Positions 43,688-52,228 of a stretch of DNA of 64,000 bases are shown one piece after another. A program made the position numbers and the translations under genes. Each line of letters begins with the position of its first letter. Position 1 is the stretch's first letter. Origin of the DNA: Candidatus Pantoea gossypiicola (GTDB lineage: Bacteria; Pseudomonadota; Gammaproteobacteria; Enterobacterales; Enterobacteriaceae); the NCBI RefSeq assembly GCF_008632075.1, contig NZ_VWVM01000015.1, forward strand, positions 1-64,000, given 5' to 3'. The notes beneath the pieces are model-generated. The model saw nothing but the letters and a program-made list of their open reading frames with translations. It was not told where the DNA came from and searched no databases.

Positions 43688-43706
43688 AGCGCCACGGCGC
43701 TTTTTT
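43688..43706 (+). terminator. Short terminator between btuF and the small secreted gene
   Basis: The palindrome AGCGCCACGGCGCT (43688-43701) can form a 5-bp stem with a CACG loop and runs into TTTTTT. It is short but has a good T-tract. Confidence 0.6.
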
Positions 43707-43725
43707 AAAACACCAGGAACCATCT

Positions 43726-43977
43726 ATGACCAGAGCACTGCTGCTGGCCATAGGGCTATCGATCGCCGGATCTGCATTTGCGGGATCGATTAATGGCTCT
43801 ATAGGCGCCAGGCTTGTCATCTATTCACGCTGTGAAATCAACACGGCTAACGGTCAGCCCGCGCCGCAGGTGAACTGCGGCAGACAGGCAAGCGCGCAGC
43901 CACGCGTGACCCATAGTCAGATTCAGTCGCAGGGAAGTGTGAAACAGAGTAACCGGCTGGTCACAATAGAGTGGTAA
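43726..43977 (+). CDS. Small secreted protein with two cysteines, unknown function
   Basis: I do not recognise this 83-residue protein. It has a clear Sec signal peptide (MTRALLLAIGLSIAGSAFA, cleavage before Gly20). The mature part of about 64 residues contains two cysteines (36 and 51) and is Ser/Gln/Asn-rich without hydrophobic segments. The GSINGSIGARLVIYSRCEIN start faintly recalls the first strands of fimbrial or spore-coat-U-like domains, but it is far shorter than either. The ATG has a CAGGA site 7 bp upstream. It replaces yadS in this position and is bounded by hairpins on both sides, so it is its own unit. No close E. coli equivalent is known to me. Confidence 0.7.
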   Translation: MTRALLLAIGLSIAGSAFAGSINGSIGARLVIYSRCEINTANGQPAPQVNCGRQASAQPRVTHSQIQSQGSVKQSNRLVTIEW

Positions 43978-43981
43978 ACGA

Positions 43982-44002
43982 GGCCGTCGTGATGACGGCC
44001 TT
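43982..44002 (+). terminator. Hairpin between the small secreted gene and erpA
   Basis: GGCCGTC (43982-43988), loop GTGAT and GACGGCC (43994-44000) form a perfect 7-bp stem between convergent genes. The T-tract (TTCGTC) is weak; it may serve both directions. Confidence 0.55.
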
Positions 44003-44007
44003 CGTCA

Positions 44008-44355
44008 TCAGATACTGAAGGAAGAGCCACAGCCACAGGTGGTTTTGGCATTCGGATTGGTCACGATAAAGCGTGAGCCTTCCAGACCTTCGGTATAATC
44101 CACTGAACCGCCCACCAGATATTGCAGGCTCATCGGGTCAACCACCAGCGAGACGCCCTGCTTTTCGATCGTCATGTCGCCATCATTCAGTTGGTCATCA
44201 AAGGTGAAGCCGTACTGGAAACCACTGCAACCGCCACCGGTGATATAGACGCGAAGTTTCAGCGCCGGGTTCTCTTCGTCGGCAATCAGGTTCTTCACCT
44301 TGGTGGCTGCGGCGTCGGTAAACTGCAACGGCAGTGCTACTACTTCATCACTCAT
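44008..44355 (-). CDS. erpA: Iron-sulfur cluster insertion protein ErpA
   Basis: The 115-residue A-type carrier delivers Fe-S clusters to apoproteins, including enzymes of isoprenoid synthesis. The three ligand cysteines are Cys43 (GGGCSGF), Cys107 and Cys109 (TTCGCGSS). Length matches E. coli ErpA (114). It is divergent from hemL across 204 bp. E. coli places clcA between them, and here it is absent. Confidence 0.96.
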   Translation of the reverse strand: MSDEVVALPLQFTDAAATKVKNLIADEENPALKLRVYITGGGCSGFQYGFTFDDQLNDGDMTIEKQGVSLVVDPMSLQYLVGGSVDYTEGLEGSRFIVTNPNAKTTCGCGSSFSI

Positions 44356-44559
44356 GTTTTACTCCGGTAAACGCCCAGGTCAGAAAACGACCTTAATTAC
44401 GCTATTATCAGCCAGCACCTCAGCGCAATCAAGCTCTCCCCTTCGCACTCTGTGCCGCTTTTACCTCTGTTAAGGGCGCTGCGGGTGAATCCGCCTTTCG
44501 TCTGCTGCCCCTCTTCCGTAGAATAGTGCAATATTTTTTGTGAACCGCTGGAGCCGAAA

Positions 44560-45840
44560 ATGAGTAAGTCCGAACAACTGTTTGCCGAGGCACAACGCCT
44601 GATCCCGGGCGGGGTAAACTCGCCAGTACGCGCATTTACCGGTGTGGGCGGCGTTCCACTGTTTATTGAACATGCTGATGGCGCGTATCTCTATGACGCC
44701 GATGGCAAAGCCTATATCGACTACGTGGGCTCATGGGGTCCGATGGTGCTGGGCCATAACAACGCGGCGATCCGCAATGCCGTGATCGAAGCGGCCCAGC
44801 GCGGCCTGAGCTTTGGCGCACCGACCGAAATGGAAGTGACCATGGCACAGCTGGTGTGTGAGCTGGTGCCTTCTATGGAGATGGTGCGGATGGTCAACTC
44901 CGGCACCGAAGCGACCATGAGCGCGATTCGTCTGGCACGTGGCTTTACCGGCCGCGATAAAATTATCAAGTTTGAAGGCTGCTATCACGGTCACGCCGAT
45001 CATCTGCTGGTGAAAGCCGGTTCCGGTGCCTTAACGCTGGGTCAGCCAAACTCGCCGGGCGTACCGGCTGATTTCGCTAAACACACCCTGACCTGCACCT
45101 TTAATGACCTCGACTCAGTGCGCAGCGCCTTTGAGCAATATCCTGACGCCATCGCGGCCATCATCGTTGAGCCGGTTGCCGGCAACATGAACTGCATTCC
45201 GCCGCAGCCGGAATTCCTGCCAGGCCTGCGCGCGATCTGCGATGAGTTCGGCGCACTGCTGATTATTGATGAAGTGATGACCGGTTTCCGCGTGGCGCTG
45301 GGTGGCGCGCAGGCTCACTACAATGTGCGTCCTGACCTGACCTGCCTCGGAAAGATTATCGGTGGCGGGATGCCGGTTGGCGCATTCGGTGGCCGTCGCG
45401 ACGTGATGGCTGCGCTGGCCCCGACCGGTCCGGTTTATCAGGCGGGCACGCTCTCCGGTAACCCAATCGCGATGGCCGCCGGTTTTGCCTGCCTGACGCA
45501 GATCGCGCAGCCTGGCACGCACGAAAAGCTGGATGCCCTGACCCGCCAGCTGGCTGAGGGTCTGCGCGAGGCAGCACAACAGCAAAATATCCCGCTGGTG
45601 ATCAACCATGTGGGCGGGATGTTTGGCCTGTTCTTCACCGACGCTGACAGCGTGACCTGTTATGCCGATGTGACACGCTGCGATGTAGCGCGCTTTAAAA
45701 CCTTCTTCCATCTGATGCTGGAGGAGGGCGTTTACTTTGCGCCATCAGCTTATGAAGCAGGCTTTATGTCGCTGGCACACAGCGAAGAGGATATTCAGCG
45801 CACGGTCGACGCCGCGCGTCGTTGTTTCGCGAAGCTGTAA
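44560..45840 (+). CDS. hemL: Glutamate-1-semialdehyde 2,1-aminomutase
   Basis: The 426-residue PLP enzyme makes 5-aminolevulinate, the haem precursor. The Schiff-base lysine is in [17 protein letters not shown], near residue 265. The upstream [12 protein letters not shown] and [15 protein letters not shown] segments are family marks. Length equals E. coli HemL. A terminator and then a palindromic repeat follow the stop. Confidence 0.97.
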   Translation: MSKSEQLFAEAQRLIPGGVNSPVRAFTGVGGVPLFIEHADGAYLYDADGKAYIDYVGSWGPMVLGHNNAAIRNAVIEAAQRGLSFGAPTEMEVTMAQLVCELVPSMEMVRMVNSGTEATMSAIRLARGFTGRDKIIKFEGCYHGHADHLLVKAGSGALTLGQPNSPGVPADFAKHTLTCTFNDLDSVRSAFEQYPDAIAAIIVEPVAGNMNCIPPQPEFLPGLRAICDEFGALLIIDEVMTGFRVALGGAQAHYNVRPDLTCLGKIIGGGMPVGAFGGRRDVMAALAPTGPVYQAGTLSGNPIAMAAGFACLTQIAQPGTHEKLDALTRQLAEGLREAAQQQNIPLVINHVGGMFGLFFTDADSVTCYADVTRCDVARFKTFFHLMLEEGVYFAPSAYEAGFMSLAHSEEDIQRTVDAARRCFAKL

Positions 45841-45860
45841 TTTCGGCGGCGTTAAAGACG

Positions 45861-45884
45861 AAGACCGGCAGCAGCCGGTCTTTT
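45861..45884 (+). terminator. hemL terminator
   Basis: AAGACCGGC (45861-45869), loop AGCA and GCCGGTCTT (45874-45882) form a 9-bp stem followed by TTGTTATT. Confidence 0.85.
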
Positions 45885-45930
45885 GTTATTGATGAGGTTT
45901 GCCCCGCTCTGTTGTGGGAGGGTGCATGCA

Positions 45931-46080
45931 CAGGAAACAGGGTCAGATCGGAAAGGCGCGAAAGCCGTCATCCATGACTCGCTCGGCCCGCGCCGTCCAT
46001 GGCGCGGGACGCTTTCCTCCTCTGCCCCAATTCCCTGCGCATTGAGCTTCTTCGTTGTTGTCAGATTCACCCTACTTTGG
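45931..46080. repeat. Palindromic intergenic repeat, copy B
   Basis: The right part (45995-46080) aligns gap-free to 6937-7022 with 72 of 86 identities. The left arm (45931-45958) is an inverted, diverged copy of the segment at 46009-46036 and is even closer to the inverse of copy A (22 of 28 against 6952-6979). Between the arms are two small perfect hairpins: GTCAT-CC-ATGAC (45967-45978) and CCCGCGCC-GTCCAT-GGCGCGGG (45987-46008). The element fills the gap between convergent hemL and fhuB and codes for nothing recognisable. Confidence 0.75.
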
Positions 46081-46117
46081 ATCTGGCCGCAGTCTGAAAC
46101 CAGCCTGCTTTTTCATC

Positions 46118-48097
46118 TTAACCTGAACGCCGCAGCAGCCAGATAAAGTAAGGCGCACCTAAAAACGTCGCCATCAGCCCGGCAGGGATTTGATCCGGAA
46201 ATGCCAGCATTCGCCCGCACCAGTCAGCCAGTATCATCAATCCCCCGCCCAGCAATCCCGACAGCAGCAGTTGCGGCAAGGCCCGCCGGAACCCCAACAT
46301 CCGCGCCATATGCGGTGCTATCAGTCCGACAAAACTCAGCGGACCGATAGTCAGCGTCGCGCTGGCGGTCAGCGCGGCGGCCAGCAGCAGCAGACTCAGC
46401 CGCGCGGGCGTCAGCGCCATGCCCGCCGAGCGCGCGGTCGCACTTCCTAGCGGCAGCAGCGTCAGCCAGCGGCTCGCCAATGGAGCAAGCGACACCAGCA
46501 CCAGCGCGCAAATTGCGCTCTGAATCGCCTGACTGCCGCTGATGTTATAGGTCGAGCCGGAGATCCAGCTCAGCAGCCCGCCCATACGCGGATCGCCGCT
46601 GGCCAGCAGCAACATCAGCAGGGTGACAAAGGCGCTGTTAAGCGCCATACCCGCCAGCAGCATCCGCTCCGGCGAGAAGCCGCCACGGCTGGCTACCGCC
46701 ATAATCACCAGCAGCGTCAGCGCGGCACCCAACGCACCGGCGGGCAGCAGCCAGACCATCGCATCGCCTGGCACAAAGAACATCATGACCACTACACCGC
46801 AGGCAGCTCCGGAACTGATGCCCAGCACTTCCGGGCTGGCCATGGGATTGCCGGTCAGCCGCTGAATCAGACTCCCCGCCACGCCCAGCATCAGACCGGT
46901 TACCAGTGCCGCCAGCACGCGCGGCGCGCGCCACGGCAGCAGTGATTGCAGCATCTCGCCCGCTGCCCCGCTCCAGCCCTGCGCATCACGTCCAAACGCC
47001 AGACCACCCCACGCCAGCAGGGCAAGAACAGCGAGACCGATCAGCGCCCAGCGCAGCAGGTTCTGTCGCTCGGCGGGCACATAGTCACCCTGATTCAGCG
47101 CGGGCGGCACTGAACCAGTGCGCAGTCGCGGCAGCAGCCACAGCAGAATCGGTACGCCAAGCAGGGCCGTGGCCGTGCCGGTCGGAATATCGCGCCAGTG
47201 TGCGCTGAGCCATAACACACAGCTATCTGCAAGCCACAGCAGCAGCGCGCCAGCCAGCGGTGCCAGCAGCATCCGGGTGAGGAGTCGTCGTCCACCCAGC
47301 ATCTTCGCCAGCAGCGGCGCAAACAGCCCGATAAAACCGATGATACCGGCGACATTGACCAGCTGTGCGCTGAGCAGAATCGCCAGTCCAAGACCGCCAA
47401 TACGTGCCACAGAGAGTGTCAGACCCAGATTTTTTGCGACACCATCATCCAGCCCCATCAGCGTCAGCGGACGCATCAGCGCCAGCGCCAGCACAAACGC
47501 CAGCAGCAGGCGCGGCCAGAGTTGCTGCACGTTTTCCCAGCTCATCTGATTCAGCGCGCCGGTGCTCCACAGAAACATGTTTTGCAGCTGATCGTGATTG
47601 AAGATTGCGAAGATTTGATTCACCGCGCCGCTATACAGGCTCAGTACCAGTCCGGCCAGAATCAGCGTCACCGGCGACAGACGTTTGCCCCAGGCCACAC
47701 CAAACACCAGCGCGCCCACCAGCAACGCACCGCTAAGCGCAGCAAACTGCTGTGTCAACGCCCCGCCTGGCAGATGCCACAGCGTCGCCACGGTAATGCC
47801 CAGCTGCGCGCCGGAAGAGACGCCAAGCGTGGTTGGCTCCGCCAGTGGGTTGCGCAGGATCTGCTGAAACAGCAGACCGGCTAACCCCAGCCCGGCACCC
47901 ACCAGCAGCGCCAGCGCCGTGCGCGGCAGCAGGCTGTAGTGAAACACCATCTGCGGCAGACTATCGACGGCTGGTGACCAGAATGCCTGCCACCATTCAG
48001 CCTGTGGCAGTGCCTGGTGCAGATTAACCAGCGTCAGGCTGAGTGAGAGCAGAAACAGCAGGCTGAGGAAGACTGCGGGAAACAGTGCATGGCGCAT
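46118..48097 (-). CDS. fhuB: Fe3+-hydroxamate ABC transporter, permease subunit
   Basis: The 659-residue inner-membrane permease is a tandem fusion of two BtuC/FecCD-like halves (about 1-320 and 340-659), each with about ten membrane segments. LAEPTTLGVSSGAQLG and MASPEVLGISSGAACG mark equivalent positions in the halves, and two copies of the coupling-loop GLxxPHxxR-type motif occur. It moves ferric hydroxamates delivered by FhuD. The ATG at 48097 overlaps the fhuD stop (TGATG). E. coli FhuB has 660 residues. Confidence 0.96.
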   Translation of the reverse strand: MRHALFPAVFLSLLFLLSLSLTLVNLHQALPQAEWWQAFWSPAVDSLPQMVFHYSLLPRTALALLVGAGLGLAGLLFQQILRNPLAEPTTLGVSSGAQLGITVATLWHLPGGALTQQFAALSGALLVGALVFGVAWGKRLSPVTLILAGLVLSLYSGAVNQIFAIFNHDQLQNMFLWSTGALNQMSWENVQQLWPRLLLAFVLALALMRPLTLMGLDDGVAKNLGLTLSVARIGGLGLAILLSAQLVNVAGIIGFIGLFAPLLAKMLGGRRLLTRMLLAPLAGALLLWLADSCVLWLSAHWRDIPTGTATALLGVPILLWLLPRLRTGSVPPALNQGDYVPAERQNLLRWALIGLAVLALLAWGGLAFGRDAQGWSGAAGEMLQSLLPWRAPRVLAALVTGLMLGVAGSLIQRLTGNPMASPEVLGISSGAACGVVVMMFFVPGDAMVWLLPAGALGAALTLLVIMAVASRGGFSPERMLLAGMALNSAFVTLLMLLLASGDPRMGGLLSWISGSTYNISGSQAIQSAICALVLVSLAPLASRWLTLLPLGSATARSAGMALTPARLSLLLLAAALTASATLTIGPLSFVGLIAPHMARMLGFRRALPQLLLSGLLGGGLMILADWCGRMLAFPDQIPAGLMATFLGAPYFIWLLRRSG

Positions 48098-48978
48098 CAG
48101 TGCGTCTCCAGCGCGCGTTCCAGCACGCGAACAAAGTGCAGCGCCGAGAGCGTTGCACCGTAATACCAGACCGCCGGGACGCGCTGAAAGCGTCCGGTGC
48201 GAACAAACGGCATGGCCTGCCACAGCGGACTGCGCATCAGCTGCTGCATCTCCACGTCATTGTCATGATCGAAACAGATAACATCCACCTCCCCGGCCTG
48301 CGCCAGCTGTTCGATGCCGATCACTGCGCTGCCCCAGAAGTTGGTTTCGCCCTGCCAGCCATTTTTCAGGCCCAGCAGCGTCATCACTTCCAGGAACAGG
48401 CTGTTTTTACCGAAGGTAATGGCGTGACGACTGTCGAGCAGCGACATCAGCAGAAGCGTGCGTCCGGCATAGGGTGCCAGCCGCTCACGCGCCGCTGCCA
48501 GCCGATCATCGACCTCGCGCAGATGCTGCTCCGCGCGCTCATTTAATCCCAGGCGCGCCGCCAGCTGACGCAGTGATGCGCGCGCGGCGGTGAAGGGTTT
48601 TCCGTCGCCGCTGTGAAGGTCGAAGCCCATGATGGGTGCGATGCGCGTCAGTTTCTCTTTAGGCGGGCCGTAGCCGTTGGAGCAGAGGATCAGCGACGGC
48701 TGCATTTGCGCCATCAGCTCAAGATTGGGTTCGGTGCGCAGGCCTACGTCAATCACGTCCGCAGGCAGCTTCGGCTCCCCGACCCAGATGTTGTAGTTGT
48801 GCAGATCGGCCACGCCCCAGGGCGTAACGCCCAGCGCTATCAGCAGTTCGGTGGGTAACCACTCCAGTGCGATAATCCGGCCCGGATTCGGCGTGGCAGC
48901 ACGCAGAGGAAGCGCACAAAACAGCGGCGAGGCCGCCAGTGCCAGCAACAGGCGGCGGCGATAAAGATCGGGCATCAT
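48097..48978 (-). CDS. fhuD: Fe3+-hydroxamate ABC transporter, substrate-binding protein
   Basis: The 293-residue periplasmic binding protein passes ferric hydroxamate siderophores to FhuB. Its N-terminus carries YRRRLLLALA before the hydrophobic stretch, a twin-arginine export signal like that of E. coli FhuD. Core segments IALEWLPTELLIALGV, GLRTEPNLELM and CFDHDNDVEM are typical. Two adjacent ATG codons (48978 and 48975) follow GGAAAGG. The second has the better spacing, so the protein may be 292 residues. It starts 7 bp after fhuC. Confidence 0.94.
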   Translation of the reverse strand: MMPDLYRRRLLLALAASPLFCALPLRAATPNPGRIIALEWLPTELLIALGVTPWGVADLHNYNIWVGEPKLPADVIDVGLRTEPNLELMAQMQPSLILCSNGYGPPKEKLTRIAPIMGFDLHSGDGKPFTAARASLRQLAARLGLNERAEQHLREVDDRLAAARERLAPYAGRTLLLMSLLDSRHAITFGKNSLFLEVMTLLGLKNGWQGETNFWGSAVIGIEQLAQAGEVDVICFDHDNDVEMQQLMRSPLWQAMPFVRTGRFQRVPAVWYYGATLSALHFVRVLERALETH

Positions 48979-48985
48979 CCTTTCC

Positions 48986-49780
48986 TTAACAGACAAAACT
49001 AACCGGCGAGCCGCCCTGCGGGTGCGGTAAAATGCCCATCGGAATGCCATAAATTGCACCGAGCACCTCTGGCTGCATAATCGCCTCCGCGTCACCTTCG
49101 GCAATCATCGCGCCCTGACGCAGCGCCACCAGATGATCGCAGTAGCGTGCCGCCATATTGATATCGTGCAGCACCGCAATGACGGTCAGGCCGCGCTGCT
49201 GGCTCAGATCTTTGATCAGCGCCAGTACCTCAACCTGATGGGCAATATCCAGCGCCGAGGTCGGTTCATCCAGCAGCAGACAGCGACTGTTCTGCGCCAC
49301 CATCATTGCCAGCCAGGCGCGCTGACGCTCACCGCCTGACAGACTGTCCACCAGCCGGCCGGCAAAGGGCTTTAGCCCGACCTGCGCAATCGCATCCTCT
49401 ACCCTATCGCGATCCTCCTGACCAAAGCGCCCCAGCGCCCCGTGCCAGGGATAGCGGCCAATCGCCACCAGTTCACGCACCGTCATCCCTTCGGCGGCCG
49501 GTAACTGCTGAGGCAGATAGGCCACCTCGCGGGCAAAGGCTTTACTGTGCCAGCGCCCGACCGGCTGCTGATTCAGCAAAACCTCTCCACTACTGGCCGC
49601 ATGATGACGGCCCAGCATTTTCAACAGCGTCGATTTGCCCGAGCCATTATGACCAATCAGCGCGGTCATTTTACCCGGTGGAAAAGTCAGCGACAGGGGC
49701 TGGAGGAGAGTGCGGCCGGGCACTTCGAAACTGGCATTCTCCAGCCTGAAGGTTGCCTCTTCTGCGTGCGGATGCGGCAT
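48986..49780 (-). CDS. fhuC: Fe3+-hydroxamate ABC transporter, ATP-binding protein
   Basis: The 264-residue ATPase drives FhuB. Walker A is GHNGSGKST (near residue 43), the signature DSLSGGERQRAWLAMM (near 145), and Walker B CLLLDEPTSALD (near 167), followed by the HDINMA switch histidine. Length matches E. coli FhuC (265). It lies between fhuA (39 bp upstream) and fhuD in one Fur-controlled operon. Confidence 0.97.
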   Translation of the reverse strand: MPHPHAEEATFRLENASFEVPGRTLLQPLSLTFPPGKMTALIGHNGSGKSTLLKMLGRHHAASSGEVLLNQQPVGRWHSKAFAREVAYLPQQLPAAEGMTVRELVAIGRYPWHGALGRFGQEDRDRVEDAIAQVGLKPFAGRLVDSLSGGERQRAWLAMMVAQNSRCLLLDEPTSALDIAHQVEVLALIKDLSQQRGLTVIAVLHDINMAARYCDHLVALRQGAMIAEGDAEAIMQPEVLGAIYGIPMGILPHPQGGSPVSFVC

Positions 49781-49819
49781 GGTTATCCCTGTGAACGGGC
49801 GCCGAAGCGCCCGGTTAAA

Positions 49820-52027
49820 TCAGAATCTGAAGGTCGCGGTGCCGACAATCTGGCGTTCCGCACCCCAGTAGCAGGCGTATTCACGGTAGCAGCTGGCGAC
49901 ATACTCGCGATTGAACAGATTGTTGACGTTGACGCCTACCGTCGAGCCAGGCAGGCCGAAGCGACCCAGATCGTATTTCAGCGCCGCATCCACCGTGGTG
50001 TAACCGGCTACCTTAAAGTTCTGGTTCTGCTCAGTGCCGGTGCTGTAAAGCCCCTGGCTTTCCCCAACGTAACGCACACCTGCGCCCACTGTCACACCTG
50101 ACAAGGCGGTTTCGTGGAAGGTGTAGTCGCTCCAGAGTGAAGCCATATGCTTCGGCACCTGCACCGGCGTTTTGCCTTTGAGCTGGGTGTCTTCAGTATA
50201 TTCCGCATCGGTGTAGGTGTAGGAGGCCGTCAGATTGACGTTAGCGTTCAGCGCCGCTTTAGCTTCCAGCTCTACGCCGCGCGACCGGATTTCACCGCTC
50301 TGTACGCTGGCAAACGGATGATTAACCGTATCCGGATCGGCAGTCAGGTTTTTGGTTTTGGTAAGCTGGTAAAGCGCGGCGGTGAGCACCACCGGACGAT
50401 CTTTCGGTACATATTTCACGCCCGCTTCATACTGCTTAGCGCGTGACGGATCAAATGCCTGCCCCTCATAGGTTGAACCCGCATTCGGAATAAAGGCTTC
50501 GCTGTAGCTGAAGTAAGGCGCGATTCCGTTATCAAACACATAGTTCAGCCCCCCACGCCAGGTAAAGGCCTGATCGTTCTGGCGATCAACGCTATTCGCC
50601 ACCCGATCGTAAACCGAGGTCATGGCGTAGTCGTAGCGGCCACCCAGCGTCAGCACCCAGCGGTTCCATTCCATCTGATCCTGTGCATAGAGGCCGGTCT
50701 GACGCTGCTTATTCAGATGCTGATAAGGATCGGCAAACGGCGTCACGCTATCATCGCCATATTGCGGGTTAACCGCATTCAGGCTGGATGCCGAGCCAAA
50801 CTGTGCGTCGATATCATTACGCGTACGCTGGAAGTCCACACCCAGCAGCAGCGTATGATCGACCTGGCCGGTGGCAAACTTTGCCTGTGCCTGAGTATCT
50901 ACGGCAAACTGATTCAGCTTTTCGCTGGAGGCCGCAGAACCACGGGTAATCTCCTGGGTTGCGGTATTGAAACCATTGCCATAAATACTGCGGTAATCGG
51001 TGCGCAGGTCGGCGTAACGCAGGTTCTGGCGCAGCGTCCAGGTGTCATTGAGGGTATGCTCGGCGTTATAGCCCACCATTTTGGTGGTGCGCGATATCTT
51101 ATTGCTCTGCTCGCCCTCGTCGAAGTCGGTCGGCAGTTTGTACTGGCTGCCATCGGCACGGGTGATCGGCACCACGGTGCCCTGACGCGGCAGCCAGCCG
51201 TAATAGCCGGTTTCTGGCTCGTTCTGGAAATAGGTCAGCAGATCAATGCGGGTGCGATCGTCGGGACGCCAGCTGAATGACGGCGCGATGGTGTAGCGCT
51301 TCTCTTTATTCATCGACTGCTGCGCATCCTGACTGCGCGCCTGACCGGTCAGGCGATAGCTGTAGACGCCGTTATCATCCAGCGCGCCACCAAAGTCAAA
51401 GCCGGTCGAGAAGAGATTGTCGTTACCCATCTGGAACTGTACTTCGCGCAGGGTTTCCTGGGTGGGACGCTTGCTCACCAGTGAGACAACACCGCCCGGA
51501 TTGCTTTTACCGTAGAGCACCGACACCGGACCGCGCAGCAGTTCGGCGCGCTCCAGAAAGTAGGGATCGATGGCAAACTCGGAGTAGTTATCTCCCTGCA
51601 GTTTCAGGCCATCCAGATACTGGTTGGTATTGGTTTCGCTGAAGCCGCGAATCGAAAGCGCATCAATCACGTCTGAGCTGCCACGGTTGCCGGTCAGCAC
51701 GCCAGGCGTATAGTTAAACGCCCCTTTCACGCTGGTCACGTTGCGCATTTCCATCTCTTCGCGGGTAACCACGGAGACAGACTGCGGATTTTTTTCAATC
51801 GGGGTATCGGTTTTGGTGCCGGTGGCGCTGCGTTTCGCCGCCACCGTCGGTGCCGGTCCCCAGGCGCTTTCCGCCTCGACGCCGCTGCCGCCATCCGCTG
51901 AGACCACCATGGTCTCCGTCTGAGCAGCGTAAAGCGAGGTACTCAGGCTCAGTGAGATCATGACGCCCAGAAGCGGCCGGGAAAATGTTTTTTTGGTGTT
52001 GTCTGCAAAAGTCGTTCGCGCATTCAT
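49820..52027 (-). CDS. fhuA: TonB-dependent ferrichrome receptor FhuA
   Basis: The 735-residue outer-membrane receptor takes up ferrichrome-type siderophores using TonB energy. The signal peptide ends near residue 34. A TonB box (TETMVVSA) follows, then ESAWGPAPT and the cork domain to about residue 190, and a 22-strand barrel ending in Phe. LRGPVSVLYGKSNPGG is the cork hallmark. Close to E. coli FhuA overall, it lacks most of the large extracellular loop that holds Cys318-Cys329 there. The C-terminal pair in SCYREYACYW is kept. A Fur box lies about 45 bp upstream. Confidence 0.93.
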   Translation of the reverse strand: MNARTTFADNTKKTFSRPLLGVMISLSLSTSLYAAQTETMVVSADGGSGVEAESAWGPAPTVAAKRSATGTKTDTPIEKNPQSVSVVTREEMEMRNVTSVKGAFNYTPGVLTGNRGSSDVIDALSIRGFSETNTNQYLDGLKLQGDNYSEFAIDPYFLERAELLRGPVSVLYGKSNPGGVVSLVSKRPTQETLREVQFQMGNDNLFSTGFDFGGALDDNGVYSYRLTGQARSQDAQQSMNKEKRYTIAPSFSWRPDDRTRIDLLTYFQNEPETGYYGWLPRQGTVVPITRADGSQYKLPTDFDEGEQSNKISRTTKMVGYNAEHTLNDTWTLRQNLRYADLRTDYRSIYGNGFNTATQEITRGSAASSEKLNQFAVDTQAQAKFATGQVDHTLLLGVDFQRTRNDIDAQFGSASSLNAVNPQYGDDSVTPFADPYQHLNKQRQTGLYAQDQMEWNRWVLTLGGRYDYAMTSVYDRVANSVDRQNDQAFTWRGGLNYVFDNGIAPYFSYSEAFIPNAGSTYEGQAFDPSRAKQYEAGVKYVPKDRPVVLTAALYQLTKTKNLTADPDTVNHPFASVQSGEIRSRGVELEAKAALNANVNLTASYTYTDAEYTEDTQLKGKTPVQVPKHMASLWSDYTFHETALSGVTVGAGVRYVGESQGLYSTGTEQNQNFKVAGYTTVDAALKYDLGRFGLPGSTVGVNVNNLFNREYVASCYREYACYWGAERQIVGTATFRF

Positions 52028-52071
52028 AAAAAGGTGTCTCTTAAAATAGGCTCAGGCGAGCGAATCGAAAC

Positions 52072-52090
52072 GATAATGATTATTATAACG
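52072..52090 (-). promoter_or_regulatory. Fur box upstream of fhuA
   Basis: On the minus strand the site ends AATAATCATTATC and matches the 19-bp Fur consensus at about 15 positions. It lies just upstream of fhuA and contains a TATAAT hexamer, so Fur-Fe2+ binding would block the promoter when iron is plentiful. Confidence 0.75.
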
Positions 52091-52187
52091 GATTGGATAA
52101 TATGCGAACTTCAGCGACGACTGCAAGCAGAAATCCCAGCAGTGACGCCGTTTGCAGGGCCGTTTACCCGTATTAATCAAAAACAAA

Positions 52188-52211
52188 AAAAGGACGCCGA
52201 AGCGCCCTTTT
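52188..52211 (-). terminator. mrcB terminator
   Basis: On the minus strand AAAGGGCGC, a TTCG tetraloop and GCGTCCTTT pair over 9 bp (one G-U), followed by a T run. On the plus strand the wobble becomes an A-C mismatch, so it favours mrcB, which stops at 52229. Confidence 0.85.
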
Positions 52212-52228
52212 TAACCTGTCTGACTGAT

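Noticed and set aside
45883-46146. 87-codon frame across repeat copy B
   Set aside because: The frame is not conserved in copy A, and the palindromic repeat explains the sequence.
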